Positions 25,887 through 37,079 of a DNA stretch of 64,000 nucleotides are shown one piece after another. This DNA comes from Acididesulfobacillus acetoxydans (lineage in GTDB: Bacteria; Bacillota; Desulfitobacteriia; Desulfitobacteriales; Desulfitobacteriaceae). The translations under genes and the position numbers were made by a program. The stretch lies in the NCBI RefSeq assembly GCF_902729405.1, contig NZ_LR746496.1:1488001-1552000 (forward strand). The letters are read 5' to 3'. How positions within the stretch are numbered: position 1 is the first letter of the stretch; every line of letters starts with the position of its first letter. Under the pieces are notes generated by a model that was not told the DNA's origin, made no database searches, and saw only the letters and a program-made list of their open reading frames with translations.

Positions 25887-26372
25887 ATGGATTTGACCCA
25901 TTTTGATTCGGAAGGACGGGCCCGCATGGTGGATGTCAGCGAGAAGGCGGAAACGGCGCGGTTCGCTCTGGCCAAAGGGAGGGTGCGGATGGAGACGGGC
26001 ACCTGGGAAAGGATCAAAAGCGGCGGGATTGAAAAGGGTGATGTCCTGGCAGTAGCTCAGGTGGCCGGGATTATGGCGGCTAAGCGCACGTCGGCTTTGA
26101 TTCCCATGTGTCATCCCCTGGCCATAACGAGTGCCAAGCTGGATTTTGCGCTGGAGGAACCGGGCATTGTCGAGATCGGGGCGACGGTCAAAGTGACCGG
26201 CAAAACAGGGGTGGAGATGGAAGCTCTGACAGCTGTGAGTGTCGCGGCTCTGACCATTTATGATATGTGCAAAGCCATTGACAAAACGATGGTGATGAGC
26301 GATATTCGTCTGATGGAAAAAGCCGGCGGCAAGAGCGGCCATTTTCGGCGCAACCCGGAAGCCCAGGAATAG
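25887..26372 (+). CDS. moaC: Cyclic pyranopterin monophosphate synthase MoaC
   Basis: Works with MoaA to form cPMP. 161 residues, with [18 protein letters not shown] at the N terminus, MCHPLAITS with the active-site His, and [19 protein letters not shown] and YDMCKAID in the core. TTGGAGGACAAAG precedes the ATG. Same operon as moaA. Confidence 0.96.
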   Translation: MDLTHFDSEGRARMVDVSEKAETARFALAKGRVRMETGTWERIKSGGIEKGDVLAVAQVAGIMAAKRTSALIPMCHPLAITSAKLDFALEEPGIVEIGATVKVTGKTGVEMEALTAVSVAALTIYDMCKAIDKTMVMSDIRLMEKAGGKSGHFRRNPEAQE

Positions 26373-26702
26373 GAGCCCCGGCGGGTATGACAGACCGGCG
26401 CCCGAGTCTTCGGCAGACGTCGAGACAGAAGCGCCTCTGTGACTCCGGCGCGCCACCGGGGTGGTTGACTGTTCAGGGTGTTGGGTGCAATGGCGTGAGT
26501 CCGCGCTGTGGCAGACTGACCCTGTTGGCGCGGCTTAACACTGCACCGCCTGCCTGCGTGCGCGGGCGCTCCCCGACTCGGACGGTTCGCTTGGCTTGTG
26601 GAGCCTCGGTTAAACACAGGCGAACACGCGACTAAACAGGGGTCCGCCGAACGCCCGAGGCCGGAGGCGCGGGATCGGATGAAAAACGATGGGAGCGGAT
26701 AG
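26373..26702. other. GC-rich gap with no recognisable gene
   Basis: About 330 bases between moaC and the MOSC gene. A short plus-strand frame exists (26387-26635) but its Arg/Pro/Cys-rich product matches nothing I know and has no good ribosome site. I see no RNA signature. Confidence 0.5.
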
Positions 26703-27140
26703 ATGATGGCTAAAATAGTAGCCGTATGCAGCAGTGAACGGAAAGGAATGCGCAAGAAGAACGTCGGCACCGCCCTGCTGAAGGCGAATTACGGTCTCGA
26801 GGGGGATGCCCACGCCGGTGCTTGGCACCGGCAGGTGAGCCTCTTGGCTTTGGAAAGCATCCGCAAAATGCGGGATTTGGGTTTACAAGTCGGGCCGGGG
26901 GACTTCGCCGAGAATCTGACCACGGAGGGAATTGATTTGGTCAGCCTGCCGATCGGCACCAAGCTGCGCCTCGGTCCCCAGGGCCTGGCTGAGGTGACAC
27001 AGATTGGAAAAGAGTGCCACAGTAAGTGCGCCATCTACTATCAGGCCGGGGACTGCGTCATGCCGAAGGAGGGTATCTTCGTCCGCGTGCTCACGGGCGG
27101 GCCGATCTCTGTCGGCGATGAAATCGAGGTGATGCCTTAA
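26703..27140 (+). CDS. MOSC-domain protein
   Basis: A 145-residue stand-alone MOSC domain, the module found at the C terminus of Moco sulfurases and in YiiM/MOCS-like proteins, thought to bind the sulfurated cofactor. Visible marks: GLEGDAHAGAWHRQVSLL, GDFAENLTTEGIDL, and GKECHSKCAIYYQAGDCVMP with the conserved Cys. Among moa/mog genes it is probably a cofactor carrier or storage step. Its TAA overlaps the mogA ATG. Confidence 0.9.
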   Translation: MMAKIVAVCSSERKGMRKKNVGTALLKANYGLEGDAHAGAWHRQVSLLALESIRKMRDLGLQVGPGDFAENLTTEGIDLVSLPIGTKLRLGPQGLAEVTQIGKECHSKCAIYYQAGDCVMPKEGIFVRVLTGGPISVGDEIEVMP

Positions 27141-27643
27141 TGTTCAGAGTCGGAATCATTACCGCGTCCGACAAGGGTTCGCGCGGGGAGAGGGAAGATT
27201 TGTCTGGGGCCGCGTTGCGTGAACTCGTGCGGGAGATCGGGGCTGAGGTCGTGGAATATGCCGTGCTGCCGGACGAGCGGACTCAGCTGGCGGCCACTAT
27301 GCGTACCTGGGCGGACGAGCTGGGGTTGGATCTGATTTTGACGACTGGCGGAACCGGCTTTGCTCTTCGGGATGTGACGCCGGAAGCCACCCTGGAGATC
27401 GCGGACAGAATAGTGCCCGGCATAGCCGAAGTTATGCGCGCGGAAAGCCTTAAAGCCACGCCGAAGGCTATGCTGAGCCGGGCCGTTTCCGTCTTGCGCA
27501 AGCAAACCTTAATTATCAATATGCCAGGCAGCCCGAAGGCTGTGCGCGAGTGTTGGGCCGCTATTGCTCCGGCTTTGCCGCATGGTATTGAGATTCTGAA
27601 AGGGGAAGCGGGTGAATGTGCCGCGGGTCCTGTACAAGGGTGA
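27140..27643 (+). CDS. mogA: Molybdopterin adenylyltransferase / MoaB-MogA family
   Basis: Activates molybdopterin with AMP before metal insertion. 167 residues; RVGIITASDKGSRGEREDLSG, TTGGTGFALRDVTPEAT and NMPGSPKAVRECW are the family blocks. It starts in the TAATG overlap with the MOSC gene. MogA (active) and MoaB (in some bacteria inactive) are hard to separate by eye; the DVTPEAT and GTG motifs suggest an active enzyme. Confidence 0.92.
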   Translation: MFRVGIITASDKGSRGEREDLSGAALRELVREIGAEVVEYAVLPDERTQLAATMRTWADELGLDLILTTGGTGFALRDVTPEATLEIADRIVPGIAEVMRAESLKATPKAMLSRAVSVLRKQTLIINMPGSPKAVRECWAAIAPALPHGIEILKGEAGECAAGPVQG

Positions 27644-27820
27644 AGAGAACCCGGCCGCGGCACGGTCAGCGGTGGCAGTTCGGGGCCCCTTTGCGATACG
27701 GTTATCGGCGGTGCAGGGAGCCGCTTCAGAGTACCCTCGGGGTTAGTGTGAGATCTTTTTACTAACGATGAATTTCGGCGTTTCGTTCCTACCCTTGTTC
27801 ACCCTTGCCAAGCTTGCGCG

Positions 27821-27826
27821 TATACT
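27821..27826 (+). promoter_or_regulatory. Possible -10 of the NYN-domain gene
   Basis: TATACT with a TTCACC-like -35 17 bases upstream, 26 bases before the GTG start. Confidence 0.35.
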
Positions 27827-27851
27827 GTAGCAGAGACAAGCGGGGTGTGAG

Positions 27852-28688
27852 GTGAAAGATTTGAGGGCGATAGCGTTTGTCGACTATGAAAATATTTGGC
27901 TCAGTTTATTGGAACGGGGGTATGAACTAACTCCCGAACGTCTGGTTTCTTTGCTCCAGCACTACGCGGTTCAAATAAATGCGGATATGTCGGCTATTTT
28001 CCTTTATGCTAACTTCGATCGGGAAGAATTTTGGCGGACACAGACCCTTTTTGAAAAAACGGATGTGTTTACCCGGCATGTCTTTGGCAAGAACAACTAC
28101 ACTCATACTGACTTGCGCCGGAACGCCGCCGACTCCGAACTGATGCTGGAGGCTCAGGAAATCCTTCTGACCCGGCCGGAGACGTTTGATGTGTTTCTCT
28201 TGTTCACGGGAGATGGTGATTTCCTCCCGCTCGTGCGCAAAATAAGGGCCTGGGGCAAACAGGTTAAGGTCGTCGGGGTTGACGGCAGCGTCCATCACGC
28301 ACTCCAACCCTACTGCGAAAACTTAGATGTGCTTAAGCAGCTTTTGCAAGATGCACCGGGGTCAGACTACGACTACACGGCAGATCTCGGCAGGGCAATC
28401 CAAGTCCTGGGCCGGTTGCAGCTGCGCTTGGCTTACGTGGCCTCCACTAGGGCAAGGGCTGCCTTGAGCCAAGAATTGGGCCGTTCCATGCCCCGGGTTA
28501 AGGAACTCATCCGTTATGCTTTACGCGAAAAGGTCGTCCAGGAACGCGAATACCCGGATAGCAGTTTAAAGATCGGGCGGACGAAAATCTACGTTCTCAC
28601 CCTGGATGATCCGCGGGTGAAAGAAACCCTGGGCCAGGATTGGGAAGAGGTTCGTCGTAAACAGGAAAAATTGACATCGGGCCACTGA
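27852..28688 (+). CDS. NYN-domain (LabA/DUF88-type) putative RNase
   Basis: Cytoplasmic protein of 278 residues. The first 160 form a NYN/PIN-like nuclease domain: IAFVDYENIW (first Asp), then DSELMLEAQ and LLFTGDGDFLPLVRKI with the acidic cluster that binds metal. The C-terminal 110 residues (from about YDYTADLGRAIQ) look like a winged-helix, OST-HTH-like segment. No partner gene is adjacent and the substrate is unknown. GTG 27852 is set by GGGGTGTGAG; alternatives are few. Confidence 0.85.
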   Translation: MKDLRAIAFVDYENIWLSLLERGYELTPERLVSLLQHYAVQINADMSAIFLYANFDREEFWRTQTLFEKTDVFTRHVFGKNNYTHTDLRRNAADSELMLEAQEILLTRPETFDVFLLFTGDGDFLPLVRKIRAWGKQVKVVGVDGSVHHALQPYCENLDVLKQLLQDAPGSDYDYTADLGRAIQVLGRLQLRLAYVASTRARAALSQELGRSMPRVKELIRYALREKVVQEREYPDSSLKIGRTKIYVLTLDDPRVKETLGQDWEEVRRKQEKLTSGH

Positions 28689-29060
28689 GGCGGTGCTCCA
28701 ACGGATCAATCGCAGCATAAGCCGAGCTTTTTTTACGAAAAGGGGCTTGGGTGACCGGACAGTCCACGTGTCTCTTGGGCGAGCCTGGTCGAGTGTCACA
28801 TATTTTTGCCGGACGGGTTTGCGGCTGAAGAAAGCCGGGAAAGTTTTGTCCCGGTGTGATGGATGATAGTGAATAATTAGCACTGGCTTTGGCAATCCTA
28901 GGTACTAGAGCCCCGCGGGGGGCCCGAGGGGCTTGCTGTGCAATCAGGAGCCAAGGTGAGATTGAGGAAGATCGGGTGACATAATTGTTCTTAAGACCGG
29001 ATATCAACCCGTGGCGAAGTTTGCTTTCCCATTGCCCCTTGCATATTATATAGCTAGGTG
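28689..29060. other. Gap before groES, no gene seen
   Basis: Contains CCCCGCGGGG near 28911 and a few weak hairpins. One frame (about 28728-28869) stays open with an internal TGA, but the sequence shows no family I recognise, so I do not call it. Confidence 0.4.
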
Positions 29061-29087
29061 TTAGCACTCAATAAAAGCGAGTGCTAA
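29061..29087 (+). promoter_or_regulatory. CIRCE operator of groESL
   Basis: TTAGCACTC, nine bases, GAGTGCTAA: a perfect CIRCE element, the site of the HrcA heat-shock repressor, 38 bases before the groES start codon. Confidence 0.97.
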
Positions 29088-29124
29088 CAAACACGTTAAA
29101 GAAACCATAAGGAGGGACTTTCTG

Positions 29125-29412
29125 GTGATGAATATCCAACCTCTCGGAGACAGGGTCGTCATTAAGGCGCTACCCCTGGAGGAAAAGACGAAGAGTGGGA
29201 TCATCATGCCGGACACGGCCAAGGAAAAACCCCAAGAGGGAGAGGTCGTGGCGGTTGGCCCCGGCAAGATGGAGAAGGGCGAAAGGATAGCCCTTGATGT
29301 CAAAGTCGGTGATCGCGTTATCTATTCGAAGTATGCAGGCACTGAAGTCAAGTACGACGGCGACGAGTATCTCATTCTGAAAGAGTCCGATATTCTGGCC
29401 ATCGTGGGCTAG
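29125..29412 (+). CDS. groES: Co-chaperonin GroES
   Basis: Forms the heptameric lid of the GroEL folding chamber. 94-95 residues with [21 protein letters not shown] at the N terminus and the mobile loop [12 protein letters not shown], then [21 protein letters not shown] precedes both GTG 29125 and ATG 29128. Controlled by the CIRCE upstream. The gap to groEL is 226 bases, longer than usual, and holds repeats. Confidence 0.98.
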   Translation: MMNIQPLGDRVVIKALPLEEKTKSGIIMPDTAKEKPQEGEVVAVGPGKMEKGERIALDVKVGDRVIYSKYAGTEVKYDGDEYLILKESDILAIVG

Positions 29413-29524
29413 ACTTTTAAACTTTAAGACTTTTAGATTATAGGGGATTAGGCCAGAGGGTCGAATTCAAAGTTTCAGATGCGTTAAAATTACGGTTGAA
29501 TCTGAATGGTTTAGATTTAGATTT

Positions 29525-29595
29525 CATGGTGGGTTAGATTTGACGATGGGTTAAACTCCATGGTGGGTTAATTCCATGGTGGGTTAAACTTAAGC
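29525..29595 (+). repeat. CATGGTGGGTTA repeats between groES and groEL
   Basis: CATGGTGGGTTAGATTTGA, CGATGGGTTAAACTC, CATGGTGGGTTAATTC and CATGGTGGGTTAAACTT follow one another, four imperfect units of 15-19 bases. Confidence 0.7.
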
Positions 29596-29611
29596 CAGTG
29601 GATTATTTTAA

Positions 29612-31279
<1,668 letters not shown>

Positions 31280-31409
31280 GAAGAGCCCTGAAACCCTTGA
31301 TACAAGCGGCTTTCGGAGTTTGTCTACCCCCGGAAACGCCATCGGGTAACGAAAAGGTAACATTTCCTGATAAAAGAATTAGCACCCAATAGGGGTACAC
31401 ACTAAATTT

Positions 31410-31454
31410 AGAGGTTTCTCACGAGTTCACTGAACTTGCGGGAAGCCTCTTTTT
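31410..31454 (+). terminator. Terminator downstream of groEL
   Basis: AGAGGTTTC pairs with GAAGCCTCT over nine bases (one G-U), followed by TTTTTC. The loop contains AGTTCACTGAACT, itself a near palindrome. Confidence 0.7.
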
Positions 31455-31500
31455 CACGGATTAGCTTTTCTTTATAGAGCCCAAAGGACGTGTGGAGGGA

Positions 31501-31674
31501 ACCAAAACGGTGACGGTGACCCGAAGCGAGATTCTCACGGCCCTGAATTAGCCCGGGCGGTTCGTGTTGGCTTTGGTTTTCGCGGATGGGGATCAAGCGG
31601 GGCCACCGTCTACCTATTCGGGCCGTTTCAGACGGAACCGGATTTTGGCGTAACCAGTGTAAACTATGATCTGG
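31501..31674 (+). pseudogene. C-terminal remnant of a DUF3883-type protein
   Basis: One frame gives VTVTRSEILTALN, an amber stop, then GRFVLALVFADGD; a shifted frame gives TEPDFGVTSVNYDL. This series is the end of DUF3883 domains, which often sit on large helicase or restriction-linked proteins. The stop and the frameshift show decay. Confidence 0.55.
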
Positions 31675-31727
31675 CAGGCATATACGATATAATGATATTA
31701 AAGGTATATACAAAGGGAGATTGCGTT

Positions 31728-32003
31728 ATGGAAAACACGAAAATGACCCCCATCCGAATGCCGGTGGAACTGTTGGCAGAACTGGATAAACGGGTTGGGC
31801 CCGGAAAACGCAGCAAATTTGTGATCGAAGCGACCGAGGAAGAACTACTTCGGCTGAAACAAAAGAAGGCTTTGCTGTCAACAGCCTACATCTTTGAGGA
31901 AAAAGACTACCCCGGTTTTGCCAGCCGTGAAGACACTTACGCTTGGGTGCGTCAGCTGCGGGAAGAAACGGAGGCTTGGAGGAGGGAAATGTTTGCGCAG
32001 TAA
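31728..32003 (+). CDS. Ribbon-helix-helix antitoxin-like protein
   Basis: A 91-residue protein; the first 40 residues (MTPIRMPVELLAELDKRVG, then RSKFVIEATEEELLRLKQ) form a CopG/RHH-type DNA-binding unit, and a charged tail follows. A perfect TATAAT lies at 31688-31693. ATG 31728 follows AAAGGGAG. It is followed at once by the start of a broken PIN-domain toxin, so it is probably the orphan antitoxin of a VapBC-type pair. Confidence 0.75.
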   Translation: MENTKMTPIRMPVELLAELDKRVGPGKRSKFVIEATEEELLRLKQKKALLSTAYIFEEKDYPGFASREDTYAWVRQLREETEAWRREMFAQ

Positions 32004-32007
32004 CGAT

Positions 32008-32112
32008 TTTCCCTTGGACACACTCTTGTGATCGATTTCCTTCGTGGACGAGAAGAAACAGTGGCACTGCTGAACGGATTTGTTGAGGAGGGGCCGCTGG
32101 CTTGCAGTCACT
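32008..32112 (+). pseudogene. Broken PIN-domain (VapC-like) toxin, N-terminal remnant
   Basis: LDTL in one frame and VIDFLRGREETVALLNGF, EEGPLACS in the next make the usual first strand and helix of a VapC PIN domain (LDTxxxIDFLRG), with a one-base frame change between them. It stops after about 35 residues where unrelated sequence begins. Confidence 0.6.
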
Positions 32113-32115
32113 GAA

Positions 32116-32644
32116 CCCGGTACCCGCCTGAAATCTCTCAAAATCAAAGGCAAGCCGCTCGTCGTGATCGGCCGCATAGATCTGAATTGGTCGGGAGTGC
32201 CGTTCATTTCTTTGGAGGAATGGTTTCTGGGTCAAGGGCGCCAGCGGCTGCTCAACCTTCTGCACTTGCCTGCCGTGGATGCGGACTTAGGGCCCAGCCC
32301 TCAGGAGCTGGAGCAGCTCTTGGGGCAATACTTGCGCTTCCTCAATCCGGGACAAATCTTGAAAATAACCCAACAGATTGTGCGGGATATGGGAAAGGAC
32401 TTGCACATCACCCTCAAACCGCATCATGTCATCAATCTGGTCGTACATTTGAGCTGTTTTGGTGGAACGGCTGCAGGTGGGCGAGGAAAGTCCGTCCTGG
32501 CCGGGCCAAGACGAAATACGGAACCGACATCCCCGGGCCTGGACCGGGGTGGTACACTCTTTGCGCCTCTTGGAAGAGACGTTTAACCTATCCGTCCCCG
32601 AGAGTGAAATAGCCTTTATGGTCCAGTTCCTTTTGGAAACTTAA
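32116..32644 (+). pseudogene. C-terminal remnant of a PRD-containing sigma-54 (LevR-like) regulator
   Basis: VPFISLEEWFLGQGRQRLL, LNPGQILKITQQIV and HHVINLVVHLSCF fit the EIIA-to-PRD part of LevR-type PTS-controlled activators, and VERLQVGEES then PESEIAFMVQFLLET the end of the PRD, in another frame. A frameshift near 32460 and the missing N terminus make it a pseudogene. It ends inside the terminator at 32640. Confidence 0.6.
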
Positions 32645-32672
32645 CCGGAGCGCGAGCTCCGGTTAAGTTTTT
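32640..32672 (+). terminator. Very strong terminator
   Basis: CTTAACCGGAGC, GCGA tetraloop, GCTCCGGTTAAG, then TTTTT: a perfect 12-bp stem. The TAA of the upstream remnant lies in its left arm. Confidence 0.92.
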
Positions 32673-32757
32673 GTCCGGGAGAGCGTGCCGAGAAAAAGCG
32701 CATAGTGTCTCGCAGTGTTTCAAGAGACGGGCATATTTTGCCGAGCTACGGCAATCT

Positions 32758-33015
32758 CTGATGCGGGCGATGATTTTAACGGCAGAATCTTTCATTGGGC
32801 GCAGGCATCTCGCCGAGTCGATCGGTCAGGGGGTGGATCAATTTTTGCAAAATCCTGATGTCATGCCCTTGAATCGCATGGAGGAACTTCTCGTGCGCAG
32901 TGCGCTCAGTCGCTATGGGACAACCTTGGAAGGCAAAAGACGGGCAGCCAGGGCTTTAAATATTTCTTTGGGTACACTGTACAACAAAGTTAAGCGTTAT
33001 AACGTCAATAATTAG
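32758..33015 (+). pseudogene. C-terminal Fis-type HTH remnant of a sigma-54 activator
   Basis: VMPLNRMEELLVRSALSRYG, then GKRRAARALNISLGTLYNKVKRY is the Fis-like DNA-binding helix-turn-helix that ends enhancer-binding proteins. The AAA+ sigma-54 domain that should precede it is absent. The 265 bases after it, to the IS256 end, hold nothing I recognise. Confidence 0.6.
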
Positions 33016-33283
33016 TACAGGGTAAGGTGTTATCAGTCTCTTTATTCTGGATTAAAAGAGTCAATTTATTTTGGATTGAAAATTAGTCAGTCAGTCAATT
33101 CCAACCCTCTTCAAGCTTTTCTTGGGAAACCAGAACACTTTCCGTCGAGAATAAAGTGATTGCGAAATGACTTCCAGTCCAGAATACGGTGACCGGCAAC
33201 AGGTAAGGCTCATATTACGTTGTACTAAACCGCTACCGTATATACAACTCAAACCGAATCCAGCTAACATGTTCTTTTAAGAG

Positions 33284-34782
33284 AGGACGTATGAAGTTTT
33301 GTGTAAATGGTTAAAACTACCAATAAGGAGTTGATCATTTATGCAAGATGTTAAAGACCGGTTAGCCCGTGAAGTCGCCAAGGACTGTAAGACCGTCGAA
33401 GACGTCCACAACACGCTCAAAGACCTCTTCAGACGCACCCTGCAGGAGATTCTGGAAACCGAGATGAGCGACCATCTTGGTTATGAAAAACACAGTGTTG
33501 AGGGCAACAATTCAGGCAACAGTCGCAATGGATATTCGAGAAAGACCATTCAAACACGTATGGGTGAAACAGAACTGGCGATTCCCCGGGATCGCAACGG
33601 CGAGTTTGAACCACACATCATCAAGAAGTACGAGAAAAACGCCAGTGAACTCGAACAACAGATTATCGCGATGTATGCCAAAGGCATGTCGACCCGGGAT
33701 ATTGAAGCCCATATGCGCGATATCTACGGCATTGATGTCTCAGCCGAGTTGGTCAGTAAAATCACGGACAAGGTCATGCCACTCGTCACAGAATGGCAAT
33801 GCAGACCCCTTGAGCGTATCTATCCCATCGTCTTTCTGGACGCGATTCACTTCAAGGTTCGCAAAGATAATCGGATTGTCACCAAAGCCGCTTACTCTGT
33901 TTTGGGCCTGGATGTACAAGGCCGTAAAGATATTCTCGGAATCTGGATTGGCGAAAGTGAAACTGCCAGCTTCTGGCTCAGTGTCTGCAACGACTTAAAG
34001 AATCGGGGCGTAGAAGACATCCTAATTGCCAGCAAAGACGGGCTGACAGGCTTCTCAGAGGCCATAAACAGCGTTTTTCCCCGAACATCGATTCAACTGT
34101 GCGTGATTCATCAGATTCGCAACTCCATGAAGTATATTTCCTTCAAAGATCGAAAGCCGGTGATGGCTGACTTAAAACAGGTTTACCAAGCGGCGACTTT
34201 GGATGAAGCCGAATTTGCTTTCGAAATGTTCAAAGAAAAATGGGGTAAGAAATTTCCATTGGTAATTCGTTCCTGGGAAAACAACTGGCTGGAGCTCACC
34301 ACTTACTTTGCTTTCCCCCGAGAAATCCGCCGGCTGATTTATACAACCAATACAGTGGAAGCCTATCACCGACAACTGCGGAAAATCACGAAAACGAAAA
34401 CGGCTTTTCCCACGGATGATGCCCTACGAAAAATCGTTTACCTGGCAACCATGGAAATCACGAAGAAATGGACTATGCCCGTTCAAAATTGGGCAGAATG
34501 TATCTCACAGTTTGCGATACAATATGGGGACCGGCTCAGCGGTGCCCTCTAGTCAGGGGCTTCGCCCCTGGAGTTTATCGCCTTGGTTCTGCCCGTGAGG
34601 AAATGGAGTTGGAAAGGGAAACCTCGAACAGACAGTTCCCATTTCCTCCGGCAGAAACCAGCTGGGCGCTCAGGTTGCTCTCCAGCAGAGCCCTGCCCTC
34701 CCAGATTGGCAAGAGCCAGCTATATTCTAACCCAAAAATCGTTTGAGCAAAGATTCCATTTACACAAAATAATTTACATTCC
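33284..34782 (+). mobile_element. Complete IS256-family element
   Basis: About 1.5 kb. The ends are imperfect inverted repeats sharing TTTTGTGTAAATGG (left at about 33297-33310; right, inverted, at about 34757-34770). CTTTTAAGAG occurs directly outside both ends (33274-33283 and 34783-34792), consistent with the 8-9-bp target duplication of the family. It carries one intact transposase. Confidence 0.8.
33341..34552 (+). CDS. IS256-family transposase
   Basis: 403 residues, full length for the family. DDE residues lie in VFLDAIHFKVR, ASKDGLTGFSEAI and TTNTVEAYHRQLRK; the latter two blocks with QLCVIHQIRNS are the IS256 signature. No stop or frameshift, so it may be active. ATG 33341 follows AAGGAGTTG. 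A CAGGGGC-TTC-GCCCCTG hairpin follows the stop. Confidence 0.96.
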   Translation: MQDVKDRLAREVAKDCKTVEDVHNTLKDLFRRTLQEILETEMSDHLGYEKHSVEGNNSGNSRNGYSRKTIQTRMGETELAIPRDRNGEFEPHIIKKYEKNASELEQQIIAMYAKGMSTRDIEAHMRDIYGIDVSAELVSKITDKVMPLVTEWQCRPLERIYPIVFLDAIHFKVRKDNRIVTKAAYSVLGLDVQGRKDILGIWIGESETASFWLSVCNDLKNRGVEDILIASKDGLTGFSEAINSVFPRTSIQLCVIHQIRNSMKYISFKDRKPVMADLKQVYQAATLDEAEFAFEMFKEKWGKKFPLVIRSWENNWLELTTYFAFPREIRRLIYTTNTVEAYHRQLRKITKTKTAFPTDDALRKIVYLATMEITKKWTMPVQNWAECISQFAIQYGDRLSGAL

Positions 34783-35134
34783 CTTTTAAGAGGCCGTCAT
34801 GGTTCTTTCTTCCATATTAACATTTTTAAAGTGTTTGCCCGATGTATCCTAAATATTTACAAAGAGGAGCGTTCGGATGGTACCTTTAACAAGCCTAAAA
34901 GACTTGTCATGACATCCTTCTTATCCACCTTAAACGTTGGAGAAATATCGGGCTTGAAAGCGCAGGGTTTAAATGATTATAGTGCTTGAGCGCGTACCCA
35001 CCCTGTCACTGTCATCAACGAGGGCTGGCTCAAACGCCTTTTCAGCGCATTCCCCGGGCAACTTCGCGGGCTTTTGTGCTATACTAAACGTATAATCGCA
35101 TCCAGGTGCAAAGCAAGGGAGTATTCCGTTTATA

Positions 35135-36070
35135 ATGATAAAGTGGGGCCCGACAGCTAAAGCTGCGCTGGTATTAACCTTGGCACAATTAATGTATGGC
35201 GGTAACCTCGTAGCAGGAAGAATCATGGCTCAGAGAATCAACCCGTTCGTTTTGGCGGCTTTGCGCGGCTGGGTCGGTATGGTGGTCCTCTCTTTCTTTG
35301 CCTTTTGGCAAATTAGGAAGGTTCCCAGGCCGAAATGGAGGGATATGGGTTTATTGGCCTTGGTCGGCAGTATGGGTATTACACTGGCTTACCTGACCTA
35401 TTTGATAGGTTTGAAGAACAGTACCGCCACCAATGCCGCGATCATAACAGCCGCACTCCCCGCGGCCACCAATGCTTTGCTGATTGTGGGCTGGAAAGTT
35501 AAACCGTCGCGACTTGAAGTCATCGGGATTGGTACCTCATTTTTGGGCTTACTCTTCGTGTTTACACAAGGATCAATCACTGAGTTGCTGCGATTTCGCA
35601 TGAGTTATGGCGAACTGGTGCTTTGCGGCAATGTCTTGGTGTCTGCCTTGTTTAGCATTTTTGGACAGGAGGCCATGAAACGGTTTTCTCCGTTAGTGGT
35701 GACCTTTTACGCTTCTTTTTGGGGGACGTTGTTCTTAAGCCCCTTCGGTGTGTGGAATGTATCCCGGGTAAACTGGAACATCGGTTGGTCCGGATGGTTG
35801 CTCATATTGTATATGGGCGGTGTCATCACCGGTCTTGCCAACTTATTTAACCTTTACGGTATTAAATTGATTGGCAGTGGGAGAGCTGCTATTTATGGCA
35901 ACATGTCACCGGTATTTGGCATCCTTCTCAGTGGAGTGATTCTGGGGGAACGTCTGGCTTGGTACCACTGGGTTGGTTTCACCCTAGTTATGACCGGAGT
36001 CGTCTGTGGGGTGTCGCAAACGAACTTGATACATAAACCGCAGACAAAGGCCAAGACATCGAAGTTATGA
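35135..36070 (+). CDS. DMT/EamA-family transporter
   Basis: Inner-membrane protein of 311 residues with ten predicted segments in two EamA repeats, ending in GERLAWYHWVGFTLVMTGV, then a basic tail. Substrate unknown. It is one of three unrelated-looking EamA proteins in this window (others at 6829 and 53489). The broken aminotransferase just after it is 2-aminoadipate-aminotransferase-like, so export of an amino acid was perhaps once its task. Confidence 0.85.
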   Translation: MIKWGPTAKAALVLTLAQLMYGGNLVAGRIMAQRINPFVLAALRGWVGMVVLSFFAFWQIRKVPRPKWRDMGLLALVGSMGITLAYLTYLIGLKNSTATNAAIITAALPAATNALLIVGWKVKPSRLEVIGIGTSFLGLLFVFTQGSITELLRFRMSYGELVLCGNVLVSALFSIFGQEAMKRFSPLVVTFYASFWGTLFLSPFGVWNVSRVNWNIGWSGWLLILYMGGVITGLANLFNLYGIKLIGSGRAAIYGNMSPVFGILLSGVILGERLAWYHWVGFTLVMTGVVCGVSQTNLIHKPQTKAKTSKL

Positions 36071-36169
36071 AAAACGTAAAGAGGATCACTCCGATGAAAA
36101 AAGATACGATTTATCGCTTGAAAAACAATGAGAGATGCCCTGGAGAGTGCTCCTACTCGCACTCGCCGA

Positions 36170-36732
36170 GCAGTCCCGCACGGGGAATTGCGCTATGAAG
36201 GAGAGAAGCTCCCGAATCTGCTGGAAATGAGCGATAAAGTGGTCTACCTGGGCACTTTTTCTAAGGTCCTTGCCCCGGGTTTGCGCCTGGGATACATTAT
36301 TGCCGATGAAGATATCACCCGGCACTTACAGATGACCAAAGAGGGAGTCGATCTCCATAGCAACAATTTGACTCAACGGGCTGTTTGTGAATTCCTGAGC
36401 AGGAATTTACTGCCTGAACATATTCTAAAACTAAGGGAAGTTTACGGTGCTCGGCGGCACGCGATGATCCACGCGCTAGAACGTTGGTTGGGTGAGGAAG
36501 TGGAGATGGTCGTTCCCACAGGCGGGCTTTTCCTCTGGGCCAAACTTAGGCATGTGGCCATGAGTATCTGGAGGCTACTAAGCGGCAAAATGTGCTCTAT
36601 GTGCCTGGAGCTCTGTTTTATCCGGATGGGCGCGTCTCTTCGGAGATGCGTTTGAAATTCTCCTGTTCGCCCCCCAGCGTCATTGAAGAAGGGGTTCGGC
36701 GCTTAAGCATGGCGGTACGAACAGCCGGGTAG
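36170..36732 (+). pseudogene. Truncated, frameshifted PLP aminotransferase (LysN/MocR-like fold)
   Basis: HGELRYEGEKLPNLLEM, VVYLGTFSKVLAPGLRLGYI with the Schiff-base Lys, and GGLFLWAKL follow the C-terminal two-thirds of 2-aminoadipate-type aminotransferases. Near 36560 the frame shifts to NVLYVPGALFYPDG and VIEEGVRRLSMAV. The first ~200 residues are missing. Non-functional. Confidence 0.85.
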
Positions 36733-37079
36733 GAAATAGGTTTCACCTCAATAGCGGGCGATTCGCTGCCCCATTTCGTTTAGTGGAGGTGTTGTCCTCC
36801 CGTTCCAGTCCTTACACTGGAACGAGGCCAAGATCCGAGGATACTCTGAGGGCTCACTGGAGAGTCGGACCCTCGAACCGTCCAGTCCAGAGTTAGGTTA
36901 TCTGACACGCCGCGAGGCGGTCAGAAAGGAGCAGACCCGTTTTCGAATGCCCAAGCGACAGCCCCGGTATTGGATTAGGCCGAGGTGGCGTGTGCATCGG
37001 GCGAGACTGGGGGGAGTCATCAATGCGAATGCCAAGCAAGAAAAAAGTGAGCCAGCCGCCAGCACAAAGTTGAGCCAAG
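36733..37079. other. Gap between aminotransferase remnant and HAD gene
   Basis: Holds one clean hairpin, GTTCCAGT (36802) with ACTGGAAC (36816). A basic frame of about 52 codons beginning MPKRQPRYW (36948) has no recognisable family. Nothing else is supported. Confidence 0.4.

Noticed and set aside
28728-28869. Possible third UGA-containing gene before groES
   Set aside because: No redox motif at the UGA, no homology that I recognise, no good hairpin after it.
31418-31440. Fourth copy of the GTGAACTCG hairpin repeat in the groEL terminator loop
   Set aside because: Only about ten bases match and the far end of the repeat is absent; probably chance.
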